Positions 1 to 5,892 of a stretch of DNA of 9,069 nt are shown in pieces. The DNA lies in contig DASUFF010000112.1 of assembly GCA_036274695.1 (NCBI GenBank), forward strand, positions 1-9,069. The letters run 5' to 3'. A program made the position numbers and the translations under genes. The notes under the pieces were generated by a model. That model was given only the letters and a program-made list of their open reading frames with translations, searched no databases and was not told the DNA's origin. Every line of letters begins with the position of its first letter. Positions within the stretch are counted from its first letter, which is position 1. Source of the stretch: DASUFF01 sp036274695. Lineage in GTDB: Bacteria; UBA10199; JACPAL01; GCA-016699445.

Positions 1-513
1 GGACGTGCTCTGGCCCTTGGTGATGCGGAAGCCCAAAAAGAGCGCGGTTAAGTTGCGGGCGCTGGGCTGGCCCATGCCCTGCTTCTTGGCGGCCTCCGAC
101 AATTCGATGATGCGCTTCTCTTCGAAGGCGAAGCGCAGGCGCAGCTTTGAAAAATCGTCGCGCAGTCCGATGCCCGCCTTGGCGACGTGACGGTTTTGCA
201 AAAGCTCGATCAAGACCTCCGAGCAATCCAGGCGCTTCAAGGGAAAGAGGTAGACGGCGTCCGCGGTGGCCACCTGGGCCAGGCTGGGCAGATACGACTC
301 GCCCTTGCGGAAGGAGGGCCGCGTCTCCGTGTCCAGCCCCACCACCTTCTCGGCGTGAAGGGCTTCGCGGGCCTCTTGAAGCTCCTCCGGCGTCTTCACC
401 AGACGCACCGGCCCCTCGTAGCGGCGCATCGGCAGCTGCATCAGGTCTTCCTTCGAGATGCCGATCACGTTCGCCTCGGAGGCGGCGTCGGGTTTGGGCT
501 TTGTATCCGTCAT
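1..513 (-). CDS. 3'-5' exonuclease, DEDD/RNase D-like (3' end of gene outside window)
   Basis: Translated directly from the minus strand: 171 codons from ATG at 513, open through base 1, so the C-terminus is missing. The N-terminal ~50 residues are a leader (MTDTKPKPDAASEANVIGIS...). The nuclease core then starts with VVGLDTETRPSFRKG (residues 57-71), where D61 and E63 form the Exo I motif of DnaQ/RNase D-type exonucleases. It continues through SLAQVATADAVYLFPL to KAGIGLRDDFSKL (112-124), whose aspartate (D119 or D120) is the Exo II position. The Exo III aspartate would lie beyond the edge. The family uses two metal ions to remove nucleotides from 3' ends of RNA or DNA; the substrate cannot be told here. 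No signal peptide, so cytoplasmic. The start overlaps the stop of the transglycosylase gene as ATGA, implying coupled translation as third gene of the operon. Fold assignment is firm, biological role is not. Confidence 0.9.
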   Translation of the reverse strand, partial: MTDTKPKPDAASEANVIGISKEDLMQLPMRRYEGPVRLVKTPEELQEAREALHAEKVVGLDTETRPSFRKGESYLPSLAQVATADAVYLFPLKRLDCSEVLIELLQNRHVAKAGIGLRDDFSKLRLRFAFEEKRIIELSEAAKKQGMGQPSARNLTALFLGFRITKGQSTS

Positions 514-2504
514 GGCTGCAAATCCATCGAGGGCACCAGGGCCGAGCGCTTGGAGCGGCCCAGGAGGTGGCCGTAAATATGGGCGGAACGCAGGACGCGC
601 TTCACATAGCCGCGCGTCTCCGCGAAGGGAATGGCCTCCACGAACTCGTCCAGCGGCAGATAGCCCTGCGCCCCCATCCATTTGGAGACGTTGCCGGGGC
701 CGGCGTTGTACCCCATCACCGCCAGCGGCGTCTGCTCGTTGAAGCGGTTCATCAAATCCTTCAGGAAGGACGCGCCCAGGAGGATGTTGTCCGCCGGGTC
801 GCTCAAATTGACCGTTTCGAAGGGAACGCCCAGGCCGCGGGCCTTGATCCGGGCCGTGGCCGGCATGAGCTGCATGACCCCGACCGCGCCCGCGTGCGAG
901 CGGACGCCGCGCAGGAACAGCGATTCCTCGCGCATGATGCCCAAAATCAACGGAAGCGGCAGACGGTTCTTGTCGGCCTCCTTCTTGGCGCTGTCCAAGT
1001 AGGCGAGCGGATACAGGGCCCGCGTGAGCGGGCTTTCGTGGGCCAAATTGATGTCGAAGACCGACTTGTCGAGATACTCGGAGGCGATCTCCAGCGCGCG
1101 GTTGTAGTCGCCCGCGCCCACCCAGAGCTCGGCGACGGCCTCGGGCCTCTCCTTCACCGCTTCGGGATACAAGTGCGTGAGGTAGTCCAGCGCGTCGGCG
1201 GCGAGGGCGAAATCCTTTTTCCGGATCAGCTTCTCGACCACGCCGAAGGCGGCCGTCACCTTCTTGTCCGCGGACGGCTCCGATTTCAGCTTGGCCACCG
1301 AGGGCGTCTCCGCCGAAGAGCCGGTGCGCGCCTCGGCCAAGAGGGCGTAAAAAGAGAAGGGATAGTCCTTCAACAGCTTCTTATAGAGGGCCGCCGAGCC
1401 GCCGCCCGATTTCTTGCCCGACCGGATCTCGCCGATCCGCGCCTTCCAATAGAGGGCCTGGGGCCGCGCCTCCGTGCCGGTGTCGCCGGACGCGAGGACG
1501 GCCTCCAGATTCTTAAGCGCTCCGTCGAAGTCCTTGGCTTGATACGCCTCCCAGGCCTTGTCCCAGAGATACTTTTCCTTCATGTCGCCGGCGGGCAGGC
1601 GCACCAATTTTTTCGCGGCCTCCTCCGCGCGGTCCTCGTCGTTCCGCTTCAGGTAGATCGTGTAGAGGCGGTAGTAGGCGTCGTCCGTGTAGCGGTTGTC
1701 CCCGGGCAGGGCCGCGAGACGGCGATAAGTCTCCTCCGCCGCCTCGTCCAATTTCATCCCCGACTCCGCTACGCCCTTCCAGTACAGGGCCCGCGCACGG
1801 ATCTTGGAGTCGCAGGAATCCGAATCGACGCGGTCGTAGACGCCGGAGGCCTCGTCCCGACGGTCGAGCTTCTGGAGGGCCCAGGCGAGCTCGAATTGGG
1901 CCCGGCATTTCTCGGTCGCCGGGAGGTCGGAGTCCTCCGTTTCCGCCGGGGAGATCAGGCGGGGAATCGTATCGAATTGGGATTTTTGAAAAAGCAGATG
2001 GGCCCGCGTCGCGCGGTCCCGATAGCCGACCCACTCCGGAACGTCCGGGGAGATCGTCTCCTCGAAATCCGGAAAGAGCGCCCACAGCTCGTTTTGCCAG
2101 GCGGAGGTCGGCTCGGAGAGGCGCTCGGCGGCCGCCAGGCCCGTCTCCAATCCCTCCTTATAGAGGCTGCGGTAGAAACGCTGGTTCTTGTTGATGACGT
2201 CGGTGGGCGGCGTCGGCCGGTCCTCCAAGAGGCCTTTCATGAGATCGTAGGCGTCTTGGTTCTTGCCGGCGTCCAATTTTTCGCGGGCCTCGAGGACGGA
2301 GCCCCAGAAGTCCCAGACGGGCGAATCCTCCGACGGCGGCTCGGAGACCGGCACGCCCCGGGTCGGGACATGCACTTTCTTGGCGCGAACGACCTTGGAG
2401 TGGGAGGCGCGCGCCTTCTTGGCCTTGCGCACCTTCTTCTTAGCGAACGCCTCGGAGACCGGCAGGAGCATCAGCAGGCTTAAGATCAGGGCGAGTTTTT
2501 TCAA
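510..2504 (-). CDS. Soluble lytic murein transglycosylase, Slt70-like, exported
   Basis: 664 residues, close to E. coli Slt70. It cleaves the MurNAc-GlcNAc bond of peptidoglycan to give 1,6-anhydromuropeptides in the periplasm. Signal peptide MKKLALILSLLMLLPVSEAFA, cleavage after about residue 21, followed by a Lys/Arg-rich stretch to ~45. Residues ~60-500 are helical TPR-like repeats (ALYWKGVAESG, AWEAYQAKDFDGAL), the superhelical ring of this family. The SLT domain starts near 514: MREESLF carries the catalytic glutamate (E527 before S528), then GVMQLMP (542-548) and GYNAGPGN (598-605), all intact. Start choice: the reading frame is open back to 3179, but that part lies antisense-frame to the DTW gene. 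TTG at 2504 has GGAG nine bases upstream, opens a clean signal peptide and overlaps the upstream stop as TTGA. The first ATG inside would cut the signal peptide. Last 4 bases overlap the exonuclease gene. Confidence 0.95.
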   Translation of the reverse strand: MKKLALILSLLMLLPVSEAFAKKKVRKAKKARASHSKVVRAKKVHVPTRGVPVSEPPSEDSPVWDFWGSVLEAREKLDAGKNQDAYDLMKGLLEDRPTPPTDVINKNQRFYRSLYKEGLETGLAAAERLSEPTSAWQNELWALFPDFEETISPDVPEWVGYRDRATRAHLLFQKSQFDTIPRLISPAETEDSDLPATEKCRAQFELAWALQKLDRRDEASGVYDRVDSDSCDSKIRARALYWKGVAESGMKLDEAAEETYRRLAALPGDNRYTDDAYYRLYTIYLKRNDEDRAEEAAKKLVRLPAGDMKEKYLWDKAWEAYQAKDFDGALKNLEAVLASGDTGTEARPQALYWKARIGEIRSGKKSGGGSAALYKKLLKDYPFSFYALLAEARTGSSAETPSVAKLKSEPSADKKVTAAFGVVEKLIRKKDFALAADALDYLTHLYPEAVKERPEAVAELWVGAGDYNRALEIASEYLDKSVFDINLAHESPLTRALYPLAYLDSAKKEADKNRLPLPLILGIMREESLFLRGVRSHAGAVGVMQLMPATARIKARGLGVPFETVNLSDPADNILLGASFLKDLMNRFNEQTPLAVMGYNAGPGNVSKWMGAQGYLPLDEFVEAIPFAETRGYVKRVLRSAHIYGHLLGRSKRSALVPSMDLQP

Positions 2505-3253
2505 AGGGGGTGTCTCCGCTTTCTCGGCCCTTCGTCGCGCCGTTTTCCCTGCCAAAAGAACGGGAGCTGGAGACCCACCATGTAATCCAAGACCTCCAAC
2601 AGGTTGTCGTGCGGACGCGCGGAGGCGTCTTTGGAGGCATCTTCGGAGGCTCCTTTGGAGGCTCCGGGGGCCGCAAACAGGTCGATGACGTGGTGGATGG
2701 CTTCGATGGTCGTAAAATAATGTTTCTCCGGTTGATGCCTTACGACGATGCGCGACGGCGTCGGGGGCGTAAACCGGATCTGCGGCAATTTTTGGAGATT
2801 GAAGCTCCGGTTCAACGTGCGCCGTGCGCTGTTCCAGGTCCCGTCGATGACGAACACGAGAGGCTTCTTTCCCTTGGGAAAAAGCTCCCGCCGGGCCGCC
2901 GGCGTCAGCGGAGTCAGGTCGATCGAATGCGGGCCCGGGTACAGGACGACCGGATGGTAGACTGGGTCGTCCAGGAGGCGGTTCACCGCCGCCGCCTCCG
3001 AATAGTCGTCGCCTTCGATGAGAAGGGAATCCTTCAGGCACAGATGGGCCATGCGCCCGGTGGCGATGGGGCGCTTCTCCTCGATGGGATGGATGAGGAT
3101 GGCGAACCGAAGCTCCGTCTCGACGGGCCGGATCTTCGCGCAATAGCAGAATCCGACCGGCCGCCAGCAGGCATAGCACAAATCTCTCGGCGGGATCTCC
3201 GCCAGGAGCCGCTGTTTTTTGGAGTGTTGGTAGTCGCGCAGGGTCAGGGCCAT
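2501..3253 (-). CDS. DTW-domain protein, probable tRNA-uridine aminocarboxypropyltransferase
   Basis: DTW-domain enzymes (E. coli TapT/YfiP, human DTWD1/2) transfer the 3-amino-3-carboxypropyl group of S-adenosylmethionine to uridine in tRNA, making acp3U. Visible here, counting from ATG at 3253: zinc-binding CYACWRPVGFCYC (residues 26-38, CxxC...CxC), the ILIHPIEEKRP segment, LYPGPHSIDL, and the signature VFVIDGTWNSARRTL (134-148) holding the D-x-T-W motif. 250 residues, slightly longer than TapT, partly because of a repeated (G/D)AS linker near 196-211 coded by a 12-base tandem repeat. Cytoplasmic, no membrane segment. Start is uncertain: the frame is open to a TTG at 3298 (265 residues) that has only a weak GAGAAG upstream, whereas ATG 3253 has no clear Shine-Dalgarno but leaves room for a divergent promoter. 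First gene of the three-gene operon; its stop overlaps the transglycosylase start. Confidence 0.92.
   Translation of the reverse strand: MALTLRDYQHSKKQRLLAEIPPRDLCYACWRPVGFCYCAKIRPVETELRFAILIHPIEEKRPIATGRMAHLCLKDSLLIEGDDYSEAAAVNRLLDDPVYHPVVLYPGPHSIDLTPLTPAARRELFPKGKKPLVFVIDGTWNSARRTLNRSFNLQKLPQIRFTPPTPSRIVVRHQPEKHYFTTIEAIHHVIDLFAAPGASKGASEDASKDASARPHDNLLEVLDYMVGLQLPFFWQGKRRDEGPRKRRHPL
2621..2668. repeat. Four imperfect 12-base tandem repeats inside the DTW gene
   Basis: Plus-strand units all start GGAGGC: ggaggcgtcttt (2621-2632), ggaggcatcttc (2633-2644), ggaggctccttt (2645-2656), ggaggctccggg (2657-2668). Read on the coding (minus) strand they give the tetrapeptides PGAS, KGAS, EDAS, KDAS, a hydrophilic linker after the catalytic domain (after ...HHVIDLFAA). 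Unit length is a multiple of three, so gain or loss of a unit keeps the frame. Confidence 0.85.
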
Positions 3254-3269
3254 GGGTTCGATGCCGAAT

Positions 3270-3298
3270 AGGTTAAGCCATCCTCGGCTTGCGATCAA
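3270..3298 (-). promoter_or_regulatory. Possible promoter for the DTW-Slt-exonuclease operon
   Basis: On the minus strand TTGATC (3298-3293) is followed after 17 bases by TAACCT (3275-3270), 17 bases before ATG 3253. The -35 box matches four of six consensus bases and the -10 box only three, so this is weak. It is compatible only with the 3253 start. It overlaps the divergent plus-strand promoter candidate. Confidence 0.22.
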
Positions 3299-3317
3299 TC
3301 CGCTTCTCTGATTAATT
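3289..3317 (+). promoter_or_regulatory. Possible promoter for the SDR gene
   Basis: TTGCGA (3289-3294), a 17-base spacer, then TTAATT (3312-3317) in an AT-rich patch (attaattcat) that stands out from the GC-rich surroundings. Predicted transcription start would fall around 3323-3326, immediately before GTG 3327, so the message could be leaderless. That would agree with the absence of a Shine-Dalgarno sequence. Box matches are only partial. Confidence 0.3.
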
Positions 3318-3326
3318 CATCCCTCT

Positions 3327-4889
3327 GTGAAACTAGCCGAGAAACCCGAGCCCGAATCCGATGCCGTCGTCTCCCAGGACGAGATCCTCCGCCTGACCGA
3401 AGTGCTGGAGCGGATCGCCTCCGACCCGGGCTTCATCGCCCACCTCTCCAAGGAGGACTGGGTGCGCTTCAAGATGGCGGCCGGGCGCGTGGTCTACCCC
3501 GACAAGCGGGAGATCGAGCGCCGGAACAAGGTCCTCCGCCGCAGCCGGCATTTGGCCAAGAAAAACAAGGACCGTGCGGTCCGCGCCGCCACCGAGATCC
3601 GGACCGCCCGGAAGGAATCGGTCTTCGTGCCCCCTCCCCCGAAGCTCCTGGGCGCCGCCGCGGAAGAGACGCTGGAAGACATCGTCGGGGTCCTGCAAAA
3701 GCCGCGCGGCTGTTACGTTTGCAAAGAGGAGTTCACCCGGCTGCATTTCTTTTACGACGCCATGTGTCCGCCGTGCGCCCGGTTCAATTACGCCAAGCGC
3801 ATTCAAACCGCGCGCCTGGACGGCCAGGTGGCGGTGATCACCGGCGCCCGGCTTAAGATAGGCTATCAGGCCGCTTTAATGATGCTCCGCGCCGGCGCCC
3901 GCGTGATCGTCACCACCCGCTTTCCCCAGGACGCGGCCGTCCGCTACGCCCGCGAGACGGATTTCGAGTCTTGGAAGGACCGTCTTCAGATTTACGGCCT
4001 GGACCTGCGGCACTCGCCCAGCGTCGAGATCTTCACGCGCCACCTGGACCGCACGCTCGACCGCCTGGACATCCTGATCAACAACGCCGCCCAAACGGTC
4101 CGCCGCCCCGCCGGCTTCTACGCCCATTTGATGGCGACGGAAAACCTGCCGCACGCCCAATTGCCGGAAAAGGCGCAAGGCGTGTTGAAAAACTACGAGC
4201 AATGCAAGGCGGCCCTGGCCGCCGCGCCCGGCACGATGTGGCTTTCGGAATGGCACGCCGGCAAATCGAATCCGTCGCTGGGCCTCACCGCTTCCGCCGC
4301 GCTCTCGCAGATCCCTTACAAATGCGACGAAGGCGTCGTGGCCGCGGAGCATTTTCCCGAAGGAAAGCTGGACGCCGACCTCCAACAGGTGGATTTAAGG
4401 GGGATGAACAGCTGGCGGATGACCTTGGCCGACGTGCCGACGGCGGAAATGCTGGAAGTGCAGCTGGTCAACGCCGTCGCCCCGTTCGTGCTGTGCGCGA
4501 AATTGAAGCCCCTGATGATGAGGGATCGGTTCAACCAGAAGCACATCGTCAACGTCTCGGCGATGGAGGGCAAGTTCAACCGCCACACGAAGACGGACAA
4601 GCACCCGCACACCAACATGGCCAAGGCCTCGCTCAATATGATGACGCTAACGTCCGCCAGGGATTACGCAAAGTCCGGCATCTACATGAACGCCGTGGAC
4701 ACCGGCTGGGTGACCGACGAGGACCCCGCCGCCATCTCCGCCCGCAAGGAAGCCGAGCACGATTTTCAGCCGCCGCTCGACATCGTCGACGGCGCCGCCC
4801 GCGTCGTCGATCCCATCTTTTCCGGCATCCTCACCGGCGAACCGTCCTGGGGCAATTTCCTGAAGGACTACCTCCCCACCTCATGGTGA
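3327..4889 (+). CDS. Atypical SDR-family protein with N-terminal four-cysteine knuckle
   Basis: 520 residues, about twice a classical short-chain dehydrogenase. Residues 1-~125 are a charged, helical extension. CYVC (129-132) and CPPC (147-150) with FTRLHFFYDAM between form a likely zinc knuckle. The Rossmann part starts at DGQVAVITGARLKIGY (165-180, altered glycine motif TGxxxxIG). It continues with DILINNAAQ (248-256), a long ~120-residue insert, VQLVNAVAPF (378-387, structural Asn382) and HIVNVSAMEG (406-415, S411). The YxxxK motif is changed: K433 lies in HTNMAKAS and the residue four before it is T429, not tyrosine. NAVDTGWVTDE (455-465) resembles the usual substrate/cofactor loop. So it has an SDR fold and probably binds NAD(P), but ordinary hydride-transfer chemistry is doubtful. 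GTG start has no visible ribosome binding site; no upstream alternative. Its stop overlaps the SUFU gene by 7 bases. Confidence 0.85.
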   Translation: MKLAEKPEPESDAVVSQDEILRLTEVLERIASDPGFIAHLSKEDWVRFKMAAGRVVYPDKREIERRNKVLRRSRHLAKKNKDRAVRAATEIRTARKESVFVPPPPKLLGAAAEETLEDIVGVLQKPRGCYVCKEEFTRLHFFYDAMCPPCARFNYAKRIQTARLDGQVAVITGARLKIGYQAALMMLRAGARVIVTTRFPQDAAVRYARETDFESWKDRLQIYGLDLRHSPSVEIFTRHLDRTLDRLDILINNAAQTVRRPAGFYAHLMATENLPHAQLPEKAQGVLKNYEQCKAALAAAPGTMWLSEWHAGKSNPSLGLTASAALSQIPYKCDEGVVAAEHFPEGKLDADLQQVDLRGMNSWRMTLADVPTAEMLEVQLVNAVAPFVLCAKLKPLMMRDRFNQKHIVNVSAMEGKFNRHTKTDKHPHTNMAKASLNMMTLTSARDYAKSGIYMNAVDTGWVTDEDPAAISARKEAEHDFQPPLDIVDGAARVVDPIFSGILTGEPSWGNFLKDYLPTSW

Positions 4890-5485
4890 CGCGCTCCCTC
4901 AAAAAGAAGGTCCTCGAACACATCGAAAGCACGCTGGGGAAGATCTCCGCCGTCGCCTCCGGCCAGGACGAGGAAGGCAACGACCTTCCCTTCGATCTCG
5001 CCATGGTCCCCGACTGCCCCGCCGAAGGGGCGACGACCATCGTGACCGTGGGCTTGAGCGACACGGAGGTCGCGCAGTCGAGCGGGGGGAAGATCCGCCA
5101 GGAATTCGTTTTCTGCGCCTATCAGCGCTACGGGACGGAATGGTTTTCGGAGTTCATGAAGGTCATGGGCTACGTCTGCGACGCCATCCTCAAGGACGGG
5201 CAGGCCGTGGCCTCGGGGGACGTTTTCGACCTGGGCTCCCCCATCGCGCCCGGCTCGCGCGTTTCGGCCCTCTATTTTTCCGATCCGCTCTATCACATCG
5301 AGGATTTTTGGAAGTTGGAGACGGCCAAGGGCGAGGTCTTCTTCGGATGGATGCTCCCCATCACCGGCGACGAGATGGCCTTCCTCGCGGAAAAGGGCCC
5401 CGACGACCTGGACCGGGCCTTCAACGAACAGGAACCCGACCTGATGGACTTGGCCCGGGAGAGCGTCGCCTTCCTGAAGCACTGA
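4883..5485 (+). CDS. SUFU (suppressor of fused)-domain protein
   Basis: 200 residues from ATG 4883, inside the last codons of the SDR gene (7-base overlap, AAGGA 16 bases upstream within that gene), so translation is probably coupled. The pattern follows bacterial SUFU-domain proteins: N-terminal helix (LEHIESTLGK), TIVTVGLSDTEV (52-63), strand QEFVFCAYQR (73-82), a central helix with FMKVMGYVCDAIL, then SALYFSDPLYH (128-138), and GEVFFGWMLPITGDEMAFLAEKG (150-172), matching the typical hydrophobic-LPI-x-x-x-E...KG end. Acidic C-terminus, no signal peptide or membrane helix, so cytoplasmic. In animals SUFU binds Gli transcription factors. Bacterial copies are mostly of unknown role, often next to toxin/immunity genes, but nothing like a toxin is visible here. 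Family call by pattern recognition only; partner SDR suggests a shared but unknown task. Confidence 0.78.
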   Translation: MVTRSLKKKVLEHIESTLGKISAVASGQDEEGNDLPFDLAMVPDCPAEGATTIVTVGLSDTEVAQSSGGKIRQEFVFCAYQRYGTEWFSEFMKVMGYVCDAILKDGQAVASGDVFDLGSPIAPGSRVSALYFSDPLYHIEDFWKLETAKGEVFFGWMLPITGDEMAFLAEKGPDDLDRAFNEQEPDLMDLARESVAFLKH

Positions 5486-5540
5486 CACCTTCATTCTTGT
5501 ATTGTCTTTGTGGAGTCCTGTAGTAGGGTCCCCCCACACC

Positions 5541-5547
5541 AAAGGAG
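5541..5547 (+). promoter_or_regulatory. Strong ribosome binding site of the SWIB gene
   Basis: AAAGGAG lies eight bases before ATG 5556. It decides the start: the frame is open upstream to 5502, but that extension has no ribosome binding site and does not fit the SWIB domain. This is the strongest such site in the window and suggests high expression. The 70-base gap before it (5486-5555) could hold a promoter (TTGTAT at 5497-5502 is a weak -35 candidate) but no good -10 box is seen. Confidence 0.8.
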
Positions 5548-5555
5548 AAACACAT

Positions 5556-5813
5556 ATGGCAAAGAAAGCGAACTCGGCCTTCATGAAGGCCCTCCAACCC
5601 TCCGACGCGCTCGCCGAAATCGTCGGCAGCAAGCCGCTCCCGCGCACGGAAGTGGTGAAGAAACTGTGGGCCTATATCAAGAAGAAGGGCCTGCAGGACA
5701 AAAAGAACCGCCGCATGATCAACGCCGACGACAACCTGAAGGTCGTCTTCGCCGGCAAAAAGCAGGTCAGCATGTTCGACATGACCAAGCTGGTCAGCAA
5801 GCACTTGAAATAG
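5556..5813 (+). CDS. Small SWIB/MDM2-domain protein
   Basis: 85 residues, nearly all domain. After a basic N-terminus (MAKKANSAFMKALQPSD) come LAEIVGSKPLPRTEVVKKLW (19-38), AYIKKKGLQDKKNRRMIN (39-56), ADDNLKVVFAGKKQVSMFDM (57-76) and TKLVSKHLK, matching the SWIB fold from end to end. In eukaryotes SWIB domains belong to SWI/SNF (BAF60) complexes and related MDM2 binds p53. Stand-alone bacterial copies of this size exist in Chlamydiae and several other phyla, where a DNA-condensing or topoisomerase-linked role is suspected. The strong lysine content here would suit nucleic acid binding, but that is inference. No signal peptide. Very strong ribosome binding site and a terminator 30 bases after the stop suggest an abundant, possibly separately transcribed message. 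Confidence 0.95.
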   Translation: MAKKANSAFMKALQPSDALAEIVGSKPLPRTEVVKKLWAYIKKKGLQDKKNRRMINADDNLKVVFAGKKQVSMFDMTKLVSKHLK

Positions 5814-5842
5814 TCCGCTCGCAGGATTTTTGAGAGAGCTTG

Positions 5843-5892
5843 AGACGCGCGGCTTCGGATCCGAAAGGGTTCGAGGTCGCGCGTTTGTTTTT
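5843..5892 (+). terminator. Rho-independent terminator between converging genes
   Basis: AGACGCGCG (5843-5851) pairs with CGCGCGTTT (5878-5886), nine pairs with one G-U, followed by a T-rich run gtttttt-like tail (5884-5892, interrupted by one G). The 26-base loop contains its own perfect palindrome TTCGGATCCGAA (5854-5865), so a branched hairpin is possible. Oriented for the SWIB transcript; the opposite strand has no T-run directly after the stem, so it is less likely to serve the converging 379-residue gene. Confidence 0.7.

Noticed and set aside
147..2483. Plus-strand open frame of 778 codons opposite the transglycosylase gene
   Set aside because: Arg/Gly/Pro-rich shadow product with no recognisable domain; the minus strand there codes for a complete Slt70-like protein with all motifs. 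Long antisense frames are expected at this GC content.
2505..3179. N-terminal extension of the transglycosylase frame
   Set aside because: Pro/Arg/His-rich translation of the DTW gene in another frame; signal peptide and ribosome binding site place the start at 2504.
2510..3271. Plus-strand frame of 253 codons opposite the DTW gene
   Set aside because: Low-complexity, charged product without domain; the DTW protein on the other strand has its zinc and DxTW motifs.
3971..4882. Upstream extension of the SUFU frame through the SDR gene
   Set aside because: Arg/Gly/Pro-rich out-of-frame reading of the SDR gene; the SUFU domain starts cleanly at ATG 4883.
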